Shown here piece by piece: positions 22,819 to 31,904 of a stretch of 64,000 nt of DNA; the first letter of the stretch is position 1, and each line of letters opens with the position of its first letter. The DNA lies in contig NZ_JADDRL010000011.1 in assembly GCF_021538895.1 (NCBI RefSeq), positions 1 to 64,000 on the forward strand, in the 5' to 3' direction. This stretch comes from Streptomyces olivochromogenes (lineage in GTDB: Bacteria; Actinomycetota; Actinomycetes; Streptomycetales; Streptomycetaceae). The notes beneath the pieces are model-generated. The model searched no databases, had not been told where the DNA came from, and saw only the letters and a list, made by a program, of their open reading frames with translations. A program made the translations under genes and the position numbers.

Positions 22819-24879
22819 ATGAGTCGTCGCTCTACCGGTCTTGTTGGTGTCTGGGCAGAAATGCAACGACAGCAGCAGCGCCAGCTGGAAGCCGAGGCCA
22901 GACGGCGGAGACAAGAGGAGCAGCAGGCCCGGGCCTACCAGCGCCGAGCCGCGCAGAGCCACCGCGAATATCGTCAGGCAGAAGCCCAACGTCGCACCGA
23001 AGAGCTGGACTCTCAGGTGGTGTCACTCCAAAGCTTTCTCGCTGCCGGGAGCCAGGCACCAGCCTTCACAGCGGCCGCACTGATGCGGACCGAGGAGGTT
23101 CAGCCCTTCTCGCCGGGAGCGTTGGCCTACCCCGTGCCCATGCCACGCCCGGATCAGTACCAGGCACAGGGTGGCTGGACTGCGAGCCGCCGCGCGCAAG
23201 CTCAGGCAGAAGCGCAGGCGCGTTTCGAACGGGACTGGCAGGCTGCACAGACCGCAGAGACTCAGCGCCAGCAGCAGCTTGCTGCATCTCAGAGGGAGTA
23301 CGAGCAGTGGGCCGGCACCCAGCTGGCGGAGGTTCGCAGACACAATGCCGGCGTTCGCGAGGTGACCGAGGGGGTCAGACGCAAAGACCCGGAATCGGTG
23401 GTCGAGTTCTTCTCCGCCGCTCTCTACTCGTCGACCGCATGGCCTGAGGACTTCCCTCGACAGGTGTCTGCGGCCTACGACTCAGCAGCGCGGCAGCTGG
23501 TCCTCGATTGGGAGCTCCCCGGGTACGGCGTGGTCCCCGAAGCGAAGTCCGTGCGGTATGTGTCCTCCCTCGACCAGGACAAGGAGTCCCCTCGCCCGGT
23601 GGGCCAGCGTCGGGCCTTGTACCGAGAGGTCGTCGCGCAGTGCGTGCTTCTCGTCCTGCATGAGCTCTTCGCCGCAGACGCGCAGGGGGCACTTGAGTCC
23701 GTGGCCTTCAACGGGTTTGTGGATGAACACGACCCTACGACCGGCCGACGCGGCCGCATCGTCCTCACGACTGTCATGGCGTCGCGGTCGTCGTTCCGTG
23801 ATCTGCACCTGGCGCAGGTGGACGCGGTCAGTTGCCTGACCGACGGACTGCGAGGGCAGCTTTCGGCACGGCCGGACCAGCTCACCCCAGTACGACCGAG
23901 CCGCCGGCCGCGAGACGTCGGCAACCGCGTTGTCGCTCATGGCAGCGACGAGGAACCGGACCTGTACGACATGGATCCGATCGCATTCGAGAACCTCGTG
24001 GCCGACCTCTTCCGAGCCATGGGGATGCAGGCGGTGACCACCCAGCGCTCCAACGACGGCGGTGTGGACGTCGACGCGCTGGACCCGACCCCGATTCGCG
24101 GCGGCAAGATCGTCGTGCAGGTGAAGCGCTACCGCAACACAGTGCCGCCCACCGCTGTGCGTGACTTGTACGGAACCGTGCAGGATGCCGGCGCCAACAA
24201 GGGCGTCCTCGTGACAACGTCAGGGTTCGGCCCGGGCTCACGCACCTTCGCCAACGGCAAACCGCTGGAACTGATCTCAGGAACGGAGCTCGTAGACCTA
24301 CTGCACCGTCATGGACTGCGTGGGCGACTGGGCGAAGGAAGCCGCCCCACCACGGTGCAACAGACCCCGACAGGCCCGGACACGCCACTGCCCGCCGACT
24401 ACAACATTCTGGGCATGTCATGGACCGGAAGCGTCGCCTTGGACGTTTGCGCTCTCGTCTGCCACGGCAACCGCGTCCTCAGCGATGATCATTTCGTCTT
24501 CTTCAACAACCATCAGACACCCGAGGGCATGGTGCGGGCCCTACCTCCTACTGCACCTGACAAGGCCGCGATCTGCGTCGCCTTCGACGGATTGCCAGAG
24601 GCTGCCGACCGATTCGTACTCGTGGCCGCCATCGACCCAGAGATCAACCCGGACGCGGACCTCTCCGGCTTCACGGACGCGAGCATCCGGCTTCTCGATC
24701 CAAGGATGACCGAACTGGGACGGCTTGAGGTCTCCGACGGCCGGCCCCGCGAGACCGCCTTGGTACTCGGTTCCTTCCGCCGAAGGCCCAACGGCGACTG
24801 GGACTTCGTCCTCGGCGGCAAGGGCTACATGGGCGGCCTGGAGGAACTCGTCGTGGACTACGGCGTCGAAGTGGAGTAG
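22819..24879 (+). CDS. Coiled-coil / Mrr-type nuclease / TerD fusion protein
   Basis: 686 residues from ATG 22819, ten bases after GGGGAGGG; the open frame extends upstream through non-coding repeat DNA and is not used. Residues about 10-200 are a Gln/Glu/Arg-rich coiled coil. A middle domain (about 205-370) is unassigned. Residues 380-510 are an Mrr-type PD-(D/E)XK endonuclease: Glu391 in FENLVADLF, Asp417 in GGVDVDA, Gln434-x-Lys436 in VVQVKRY. The C-terminal 155 residues (from LGMSWTG) are a TerD domain, with DDHFVFFNN and GDWDFVLGGKGYMGG. Mrr domains cut modified or foreign DNA. TerD domains bind calcium and belong to stress and phage-response networks. Likely a defence nuclease. No partner gene overlaps it. 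Confidence 0.85.
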   Translation: MSRRSTGLVGVWAEMQRQQQRQLEAEARRRRQEEQQARAYQRRAAQSHREYRQAEAQRRTEELDSQVVSLQSFLAAGSQAPAFTAAALMRTEEVQPFSPGALAYPVPMPRPDQYQAQGGWTASRRAQAQAEAQARFERDWQAAQTAETQRQQQLAASQREYEQWAGTQLAEVRRHNAGVREVTEGVRRKDPESVVEFFSAALYSSTAWPEDFPRQVSAAYDSAARQLVLDWELPGYGVVPEAKSVRYVSSLDQDKESPRPVGQRRALYREVVAQCVLLVLHELFAADAQGALESVAFNGFVDEHDPTTGRRGRIVLTTVMASRSSFRDLHLAQVDAVSCLTDGLRGQLSARPDQLTPVRPSRRPRDVGNRVVAHGSDEEPDLYDMDPIAFENLVADLFRAMGMQAVTTQRSNDGGVDVDALDPTPIRGGKIVVQVKRYRNTVPPTAVRDLYGTVQDAGANKGVLVTTSGFGPGSRTFANGKPLELISGTELVDLLHRHGLRGRLGEGSRPTTVQQTPTGPDTPLPADYNILGMSWTGSVALDVCALVCHGNRVLSDDHFVFFNNHQTPEGMVRALPPTAPDKAAICVAFDGLPEAADRFVLVAAIDPEINPDADLSGFTDASIRLLDPRMTELGRLEVSDGRPRETALVLGSFRRRPNGDWDFVLGGKGYMGGLEELVVDYGVEVE

Positions 24880-24899
24880 ATCATCCGCACTTGAGTTAA

Positions 24900-24929
24900 G
24901 TCTGTGAACGTCGCTTGATGATCCACGTC
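24900..24929 (+). repeat. Dispersed 30-bp repeat, copy 5
   Basis: GTCTGTGAACGTCGCTTGAT then GATCCACGTC, starting 21 bases after the stop of the Mrr-TerD gene. Confidence 0.55.
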
Positions 24930-25020
24930 CAGCCACGCTCGCAGCCGACTTCTTGATCCTTGGGATGTCCTGGCCCCGCGCGCAACACCTCGGTGAAAGT
25001 AACCCCTTGCCTCGCGCCCC

Positions 25021-25056
25021 GACCTTCACACCGACCTTCACACCGACCTTCACACC
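25021..25056 (+). repeat. 12-bp tandem repeat, three perfect copies
   Basis: GACCTTCACACC occurs three times without change. No function is evident. Confidence 0.9.
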
Positions 25057-25427
25057 AGCTGAGTTGCAACTTTCCCTACTGGTTCAAGGCGGCTCGCTCC
25101 GCTCACCGCGCGCGGCCCGGCCCCCGGCCGGGCCTGCGCTCCTATCTCCGCCCCGCTCCAGCCCGGCCGGCGCCCATGCCGCGCACAGCAATCAGCCACC
25201 TGATGCCAGAGGGGGGTACGTCGTGGCTGGGGCGGTCGGCTCCACGGCTTTACGGAGCCACTTTGGCGCGAGCCTCGAAGACCATGGCCCCAACGTCGTG
25301 CTTTACCGGGCAGGTCCACAGACTGCCCGACGCGCCGGAAGCTTACGGGGCCATGATCACCCGCGCCAAAGCAGCGCCACCCCAAAGCCGCTCCACCGAC
25401 CTATCCTCCGCTTCCCGAAGGTAGCGA

Positions 25428-25844
25428 TTACGCACTTTTCAGTTCGGCAACCCTCGCCTCCAGCCGTGCGACCTTTCCACCGATGCGACGCACGAATAGC
25501 CACACCATAACTTCCACGCAGAGCAGGAGAAGATAATACAGAAAGAGCGCGCCGCGAGGGATGTTAACCTCTTTGCCTGGCGATATTGAGCCCACAATTT
25601 GAATGAACGCGGGGAGCAGCAATATCAAGATCGCTGCAACCCCCACAGCAAGGCAAACGAAACCGATCCTACACCGGCGATACTTACTCGCAATCGCTTC
25701 CAGCACCGGGTAGTCAGGCGGATGAGGAGAGTCCCCCACCTTTTCATAATAGGCCCACAATGCGGAAAACGAGATCGCCAAGATTGCCACTACGGCGCTG
25801 ACCACCCCAAACAAGCCGCCCGATATCAGGCTATCTACTTTCAT
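25428..25844 (-). CDS. Three-span membrane protein with C-terminal coiled coil
   Basis: 138 residues. Hydrophobic segments lie at about 9-30, 61-85 and 101-118. A short charged helix, KVARLEARVAELKSA, closes the protein on the cytoplasmic side. The ATG overlaps the TGA of the preceding gene (ATGA), so the two are coupled. The base composition is much lower in GC than the host. No family recognised. In a defence-rich element it could be the membrane partner of the upstream gene. Confidence 0.7.
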   Translation of the reverse strand: MKVDSLISGGLFGVVSAVVAILAISFSALWAYYEKVGDSPHPPDYPVLEAIASKYRRCRIGFVCLAVGVAAILILLLPAFIQIVGSISPGKEVNIPRGALFLYYLLLLCVEVMVWLFVRRIGGKVARLEARVAELKSA

Positions 25845-26413
25845 TTCTTCGGCCTAGGCTTTGGCGTGACCTCAACTACGCCGCAAATAAAACGGTAAGA
25901 ACCATCGGGAAGTAGCACATATCCTCCTCGCCCCGAGTTGCGCAAAGGAGGCTGCCCGCCCAAGCTGATCTGTTCCTGGATCCACTTTCGAACCATCGAG
26001 GACGACAAGGGGATTTCCCAGGCTTGCGTCTTTTCCGGCAGCCATCGAACTCGGGAATCTCTAAATGCAGCCCTGACGGATCCCACAATCTTGTCGAGCA
26101 TCTCAATGTCAAAACGCGCTGCAGTTGTCTCAATGAGCCTCCTGGCTGACGAAGGCGGGATCTTGAACAGTGCCGTTACTACAATCTCAGCATTATCAGC
26201 GTCCAATTCTTTCAAAATCGATCGAACTCGATTTTGGCGCTGCTCAGTCATCGTTGAGGCTGGGGGTACTATACCGGCCGCCTGCTCTAGCGCCTCTTTG
26301 GCCACAATCTCAGCGATGAGTTTCGCGAGCCTAGACGCATCAATCTGCGATCCCAGGACCTTCTGCAGTCGATCCACTTCGCTTTGGCCGAACGATGGAA
26401 TGTCTATCCTCAT
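25841..26413 (-). CDS. Unknown soluble protein coupled to the membrane protein
   Basis: 190 residues from ATG 26413 (MRIDIPSFGQSE), with GAGGG just upstream; the longer open frame to 26599 looks non-coding. It is predicted mostly helical (SEVDRLQKVLGSQ, RVRSILKELDAD). A C-terminal part reads YVLLPDGSYRFICGVVEV. No domain recognised with confidence. It is the first gene of a two-gene unit with the three-span membrane protein. Lower GC than the host, as for its neighbours. Confidence 0.6.
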   Translation of the reverse strand: MRIDIPSFGQSEVDRLQKVLGSQIDASRLAKLIAEIVAKEALEQAAGIVPPASTMTEQRQNRVRSILKELDADNAEIVVTALFKIPPSSARRLIETTAARFDIEMLDKIVGSVRAAFRDSRVRWLPEKTQAWEIPLSSSMVRKWIQEQISLGGQPPLRNSGRGGYVLLPDGSYRFICGVVEVTPKPRPKK

Positions 26414-26888
26414 GCCCTCAGTGAGCCGTACCGCTCTCGATACCGCACTTTGTATTAGGCAACTCGAGTGAATGCGGCATGGCAAGTAGCCGCCGTAGGC
26501 CGGAAGGTTCAGTGATGCCGCAGCCGAGGAGGGAGTGCGAGCTGCGAGCTGACATGCACGGATGACATCAACAGCTCCGGGCGGGGGCACCCAACGCACG
26601 GCCCTGCGAGCTCACCCTAACTACGTGGTGGTCTCGCGGAGCCGCACTCGGATTGAACTGGCTTACGCCAACCACTGCGATAGCTCAGCAGCAGGCAGCA
26701 TGATCGATAAAGCGACCTCAGGTCCGGCCGCGTAGATCAGTTGTTGCTATGCAGCATCTGGGCCTGCCATGCACCAGCGTCGCACCCTCACGTCTTCGGG
26801 CGAGAGGGCAAGGGCTGTCCTGCTGCCTACAATGGCCGGCGCTTGCCGCACTCATTGAGACTCCACTGACGTATCATGAGGGTTCCCC
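26414..26888. other. Intergenic region, no gene seen
   Basis: About 475 bases between two same-strand units. It should contain the promoter of the 26413 gene and the end of the NACHT transcript. No clear motif, tRNA or repeat was found. Confidence 0.4.
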
Positions 26889-29800
26889 TCACTGAGCGAA
26901 CCATTTCTCTCGGTTCGCTGTACGAAGAACAGGCCTACTCTTCTTAGCAGTGGAGCGCAAGATTGTCTCGGCCGAACGCATAACGATATCCGCTGTCAAC
27001 TGCCCCGGCTGAACGAGCTGCATACATACGGGTCGAAGCATTCTCTTGTCGGCCGCCGATGAGGGAGAGGGCAAGTCACCTTGAGTCAAAACCTCGGGCA
27101 AATAAAACTTCTTCACAGCCCGGAAGAACTCGTCCTCGCTAATATGACTTGCTGCCAGTCTTTGCCAGGCGTACGAGATCAGCCGACCTGCCAGTTCCGG
27201 AGCCATGTCTTGAGTGGCGCGTTTACTCAACACTCGGTCCTTAGCAGCCCCAGCCGGGAATCTCTGGAAGAAAATAGACAGCATGCGCGAGGAAAGATTG
27301 ACTGACCGAAACCATGAGGCCGGACAACGCACTTCCTCTCGCAGGCGGTCTCGCATTACGAAACGACTTTTCTCCGCTAGCCGGAACAAGCGGTTGAATG
27401 ATGCCTGCGAGACCGCATTCAAGCAGGCTTCGAACTGCACCCAGATTTCGCTGAGAGTGGTAGCACTAGCCCAGCAATAGGCAGCAGACAGCCATCGCTC
27501 ACGCGTTTCAGCAGTACTTGCCAGCTCAAGCTGACCTAGCCACCAATCAGCCTGCTTCGATTTCCGTTTTGCATATCGAATGCAGTCACACGAAGAATGC
27601 TCTTGGGAGAACAACCCGTCAACCCCAACTACACGTTCATCATTCGCCTTTACGTGACCTGACATCAATGAAATCAGCCAGGTGTTCCACGTCGGGCCGA
27701 ATTCCCGCTCCATGTGCTCGACGTAGAAGCGCCACGCGTCTAGGTTCTCTTGAAGTGAATCAGGGTTTCTACTAACCACGAATTCGGCAATCTCAAACAG
27801 AGAAGCAGTGCAGGACTGGTCCTGGATCTGTTCACGGCGGGGTAGCTGCACGAAAACCCCAGGGGACATGCTTTGCAGCGCATACGACCACAGAGCTGTA
27901 GAAGTAATACCGAGAACTCGAGAGAGTGGTGAATCATCAGAGCTGGTGGAGTACTGGTTCGGGCTGTTGAGTACAGCTAGTACCACTTCTCGCTCTCGCG
28001 CGTCAGGTACCGTGGGGCCCGCCCAGGGGGAATTCAGTGAAGCAGCGAGCAGCTCGGAATCCTCATCAGAAGAGAAGGTACTTGGAGCAATATCAGCTTT
28101 CTGTAGTCGCATCCATCTAGCGATGTCGAGGAGCTTCATCCTCTCACTGATTCTGGCTGATCGATACTCCTCTTGCCACCGATCTCGCAAGGAATCCCGC
28201 ATGTCTACTTGCTTGCCTAGAACGTGTGCCAGCGCCCTTACATCTTCTACCTGAGCAGCTGAAAAAAGTCGACTAACCTTCGTCTCCACCAAGTACTTAC
28301 TGCCGATTTTTTTCGACAGAGCCAAATCGAATGAAATAGCTTGCCACGGCGACCTACCAAGTTGCACATCCGCCAGGTAGCTAGAGCGGATGCCATAATC
28401 ATCGAATACCTTATCGATGACCTTTTCCGTTGCTAGGTTCGACTGAGAAAATACCCAGTCCTGCAAGAGCGCCAGCGCTAGCGCACGAGGGTAGTAGTTT
28501 CCTTGCATTTCCGGTGCATCACAGAGAGAGCAAACACGTTCAGCTAGATCAAGAAGTTCGCCCTGCGTAAAGCAACCAGCAAAAAATCGAGTTACGTTCA
28601 TCCAATAAGGATTACGGGCGATGCCATCAAATCGGTCAGGCTTCGTACCGTGGCCAACACTGGTGGCCGGCACGTAGGGAGCCGTATCGTAGAGGTATCT
28701 CGCGGCAAAATATTCACGAAGTGGCTGAACTTCGAATTCGTACGTGCCCTCAACACGCGATACGAGAGCCACAACCCTTTCAACTACTCCGGTAAGAAGT
28801 GAGTCTAGTGCCCCCTCGGCCTCTTTATGCCGGACTAGGTACTCTTTTACGACTCGTGTCAGTTCTTCTTGCGTGATCCGCCCTGTGGTGCGGCTACTCT
28901 CAGCCTGTGAGTGCATGTAATACGCAAGATGCTGGTGGAGGTTGACGAGCAGAACCCGATGCTCCCGCACCACAGCGCTCTTCTCAACTTCTCGATTAAA
29001 GAAACTATCGATATAGGCGTCATAGAGCTCTGTACGCTTGTCAGGAAGACTTGATCCCCGATGGTAAATGAGACTCAGCAAAATGGATAGTTGCATGGTG
29101 TTCTTTGCCAACTCAGCCATATGTGGAGCCGACAGCTTTTGATCAAGAGTGTTCCCGATATCTTCGATATCGGCCTTTCGTAGCTTTCTGGCTTTTCCCC
29201 ATTTTTGTGCGTACGTCGAGGCGAGCCCTGTCGGGATCGGAGCAAGTGAAAGGTACTCAAATAGATTGTGCGGAAAAGACGGAGCCCCGGCGACCGCAGT
29301 AGGTCTACTTGTAACCAAAACCTTCAGATTTTCAGCGCCCTGGCGGAGACGAGCTACCCCTGCCACCACTTCTTCGACGACAGCCCGTCTATCGTCCATG
29401 TCCGCAACTTCATCGAGTGCATCAAGAATCAACAGGACTGGACGCGCTTGGATCACAAAGGCCAAATCGGCAACGTTGAAAGAGAATCCACCGGAGTACT
29501 TTTCTACGTGTCCTGCTACGGCGCCTTCGAGGGTACTCGGCTTCGCATGGGTGGTGTTAGGGGCACCGGCCCAAGGATCTACTCCTTTAATCCAGGAGGC
29601 TAGATCTCGTAGTTCAATCTTCAGTGGAAGCATGACCGCAGTCCCCTCATGTTCAGCAGGGACCCGCTTCAGGTCTTCTTTACGATCAAGGATACGAAGC
29701 CTTTGCAGTTGGGCTAGATACTGCGAAAGCGTCGTTTTTCCCTGTCCCGGTGCCCCCTCAAGTACAATGAATGGGTAGTTATCATTGAAGCGGGAATCTA

Positions 29801-30674
29801 GGAGAAGTTCCGCTGCACCGATTGACACTCCAGGACGGTTAAGGTAATTGAGAGAAAAGCCGCTCGCCACCTTTCTGCCAGGCTCGAAGTATCCAAACTC
29901 GACAAGGCGCTGCAATTCTAGGAGGTTTTCCCGTTCCTCAAGACTGCCGATGCCCTTTTGGCTTTTCCGCATCACATGGTCTACGTAACCCTTGAAGACG
30001 CCGGAAAGTTGTCCTTCCCCTGCCCCTCGGGGAAGTGCAGGAACATCGATAAAAAGATCCAAGAGCGAGCTAGGGAGCAGCTCCGCCTGCTTGAATCGGA
30101 TGGTTGAATCTTGCTCCGCTTGATGCGCGAAGTAAGCACTCAAGGCCATCTTCCGACGCGCCGTTTCTTCTTTATTGCCAAGATTTTCCCACAGGAGCCG
30201 CAACATGTCGGCTCCGGATAGCAATGTGGGATACTTCAGCTTGAGGTCAAAGTTGCTATCCAGGCGACGGTCGAGATCATCTCGCCACCAACAATATGCC
30301 TCGATAGGGATATTTTTATCCAAGTACTCATTGACCTGATCGATGGCGCCCGAATCAAGGTTTGAGGTGGGAAATGCGTTGGTGATAAGTACGTAACGTG
30401 AGGCTCCGCGATCTTTGAGTCGCTTGATCTTTTCTTTTTCTCCTTCTAGCGAGTCAATAATCCATTTTGCCGGTTTCTTGATGGCGCTCGGATTGTGCGA
30501 ATACTTCACTTGAAATACGGTTTCAAGGCGTCCCTCTGCCCGAGAGGTAGCATCACGGCCGCCATCAGCCTTACCTACGGGGAAACACTGAACGTTTTCG
30601 TACTCAGTCAGAAGAAGGGACTGGCACAGCATCTGAAATCGCTGGTCCAAAAGAGTTTCGTAGTTGTAGTCCAC
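26889..30674 (-). CDS. PD-(D/E)XK nuclease-NACHT STAND protein, candidate anti-phage sensor
   Basis: 1261 residues from GTG 30674, preceded by AGAGGAAG. The N-terminus is a restriction-endonuclease-like domain: GKADGGRDAT gives Asp41, and FQVKY gives Gln55-x-Lys57. After a linker comes a NACHT ATPase with P-loop GAPGQGKTT (about 307-315) and Walker B ILDALDEV (about 412-421). The remaining 700 residues are helical and unassigned. This nuclease-STAND layout is that of bacterial NLR-like anti-phage proteins (bNACHT and Avs groups), in which target sensing activates a DNA nuclease. Codon use is far less GC-rich than the host, a sign of transfer. It forms a single-gene unit. The exact clade cannot be set here. 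Confidence 0.85.
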   Translation of the reverse strand: MDYNYETLLDQRFQMLCQSLLLTEYENVQCFPVGKADGGRDATSRAEGRLETVFQVKYSHNPSAIKKPAKWIIDSLEGEKEKIKRLKDRGASRYVLITNAFPTSNLDSGAIDQVNEYLDKNIPIEAYCWWRDDLDRRLDSNFDLKLKYPTLLSGADMLRLLWENLGNKEETARRKMALSAYFAHQAEQDSTIRFKQAELLPSSLLDLFIDVPALPRGAGEGQLSGVFKGYVDHVMRKSQKGIGSLEERENLLELQRLVEFGYFEPGRKVASGFSLNYLNRPGVSIGAAELLLDSRFNDNYPFIVLEGAPGQGKTTLSQYLAQLQRLRILDRKEDLKRVPAEHEGTAVMLPLKIELRDLASWIKGVDPWAGAPNTTHAKPSTLEGAVAGHVEKYSGGFSFNVADLAFVIQARPVLLILDALDEVADMDDRRAVVEEVVAGVARLRQGAENLKVLVTSRPTAVAGAPSFPHNLFEYLSLAPIPTGLASTYAQKWGKARKLRKADIEDIGNTLDQKLSAPHMAELAKNTMQLSILLSLIYHRGSSLPDKRTELYDAYIDSFFNREVEKSAVVREHRVLLVNLHQHLAYYMHSQAESSRTTGRITQEELTRVVKEYLVRHKEAEGALDSLLTGVVERVVALVSRVEGTYEFEVQPLREYFAARYLYDTAPYVPATSVGHGTKPDRFDGIARNPYWMNVTRFFAGCFTQGELLDLAERVCSLCDAPEMQGNYYPRALALALLQDWVFSQSNLATEKVIDKVFDDYGIRSSYLADVQLGRSPWQAISFDLALSKKIGSKYLVETKVSRLFSAAQVEDVRALAHVLGKQVDMRDSLRDRWQEEYRSARISERMKLLDIARWMRLQKADIAPSTFSSDEDSELLAASLNSPWAGPTVPDAREREVVLAVLNSPNQYSTSSDDSPLSRVLGITSTALWSYALQSMSPGVFVQLPRREQIQDQSCTASLFEIAEFVVSRNPDSLQENLDAWRFYVEHMEREFGPTWNTWLISLMSGHVKANDERVVGVDGLFSQEHSSCDCIRYAKRKSKQADWWLGQLELASTAETRERWLSAAYCWASATTLSEIWVQFEACLNAVSQASFNRLFRLAEKSRFVMRDRLREEVRCPASWFRSVNLSSRMLSIFFQRFPAGAAKDRVLSKRATQDMAPELAGRLISYAWQRLAASHISEDEFFRAVKKFYLPEVLTQGDLPSPSSAADKRMLRPVCMQLVQPGQLTADIVMRSAETILRSTAKKSRPVLRTANREKWFAQ

Positions 30675-31269
30675 GAGCGCGCTTCCTCTGACGGGTCGAC
30701 TTGCGCTGATCGTAGCGTCAGACGCCGCTCAGTGATGGGTCAATCACTGATCTCGTCATGCACGCGGCCGTCTGGCCACCGATGCGTCTTAAGACACCCA
30801 AGCTTCCCCTGCGCAGAGCGTGGGGGGCGCGCATCGAGCGGCTGTGCAGCCCTGAGTACGTCGTCCGCCAGGCAAGCTAGCAAGGGGGACTGACAACGGG
30901 ACGGCGGCAGGGAGTTGCGGTACAGCAACGAAGTACAGCAACCCCAGCAACTGGCAGCACCCCGCACTGGCCGTCATGGGCCTCCGGGCAACCTGTATGA
31001 CCTCCACTGACCGATCTCTGTAGAGCTACGGATCAAAAGGTTGCACCCGGTAGAGACAGTTCGGGCCTCGTGCCAGGCCGTCTCAGTTTCCGTCTCATTC
31101 AGCCACGTTCACCGCCGTACAGACGGGTCCATCGGCAGCGACCGCACCGGCACTCATCCGCCCATGAACGCAGGTGAACGGCCACGGCCGCACCCTGCCT
31201 CCCCGCCAACAAACTTGGAAAGCGTGCGCCCTCGGTGCCTGACGGTCCCTGAGTACGCGATGCTTAGGT
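30675..31269. other. Intergenic region between divergent genes
   Basis: About 595 bases separating the NACHT gene from the Imm32-like gene. No convincing gene. It contains a perfect 8-bp inverted repeat near the NACHT start. Confidence 0.45.
30729..30750. promoter_or_regulatory. Inverted repeat upstream of the NACHT gene
   Basis: TCAGTGAT, six bases, ATCACTGA: a perfect 8-bp dyad 55-76 bases before the GTG. The centre contains TTGACC on the minus strand, which could be a -35 element. It could be an operator limiting expression of a potentially toxic sensor. Confidence 0.4.
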
Positions 31270-31560
31270 ATGGCCCCAGAACCTAGCGCCGCACCGTCGA
31301 TGACCACTCAGCTGAGTGCGGTGACCGACGGAACCACCAGAGTCTTCACCTGGGAGGAAGACGCACGCATCGAGGTCCGCGACCTCGGCCGAGAGATCGC
31401 CATCGAAGCCAACGCCGCCGGGCTGAAGACCCTGGCCGGCCATCTCCTCACACTCGCCCAGGACGGCACACCGGATGGCGCTCACCTCCACCTGGAGGAG
31501 CACGACGGACTCGAAGGGGGCTCCGCAAGCCTGGTCTTGGAAAGGTGCGACGACGAATGA
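31270..31560 (+). CDS. Imm32-like small protein
   Basis: 96 residues. The central pattern (EIAIEANAAGLKTLAGHLLTL then GAHLHLEEHDGLEGGSASLV) resembles the immunity-protein family Imm32, usually tied to polymorphic toxins but common as orphans in Streptomyces. ATG 31270 or ATG 31300 could be the start; neither has a good ribosome site. No toxin gene is adjacent. Confidence 0.55.
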   Translation: MAPEPSAAPSMTTQLSAVTDGTTRVFTWEEDARIEVRDLGREIAIEANAAGLKTLAGHLLTLAQDGTPDGAHLHLEEHDGLEGGSASLVLERCDDE

Positions 31561-31904
31561 CTCGTGCCAGATCGTGCGGGGAGCCACGGGGAACAGCGGG
31601 CAACCCGTCCACCGTCCACCAAGCGTCTACATCTCTCCGCCGCAGTTCAGGATCGGAGCCAGCCCTAGATGCCCTTAGCTTCCCAAGCTGATGGCTCGCA
31701 TCGCTATGCAGTTGGGCGGTCGAAGGCCGCAGATCTCTCCGAGGCTTTCGGGGCTGGGGCAGGCGTCGCAGCGGTCGAGTTGATCCGCTCTCGCACCGTG
31801 CCGCCAGACCTCTGTACGGTCAGTGGAGTGTCTGGCGCACGTGGGTTGGTCACCCGTAGGCGTGCGCTGGTTGATCGCGCGCGACTAGGGGAGCTGGTAC
31901 GGGC
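31561..31904. other. Intergenic region, no gene seen
   Basis: About 344 bases before the phosphotransferase gene. A forward frame exists but has no protein-like character. Confidence 0.4.

Larger units (their letters stand above)
24880..25427. other. Non-coding stretch with repeats
   Basis: No convincing gene in about 550 bases. It contains dispersed-repeat copy 5 and a 12-bp tandem repeat. The forward frames are Pro/Ala/Arg-rich and look like chance reading. GC falls sharply just after it. Confidence 0.5.
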
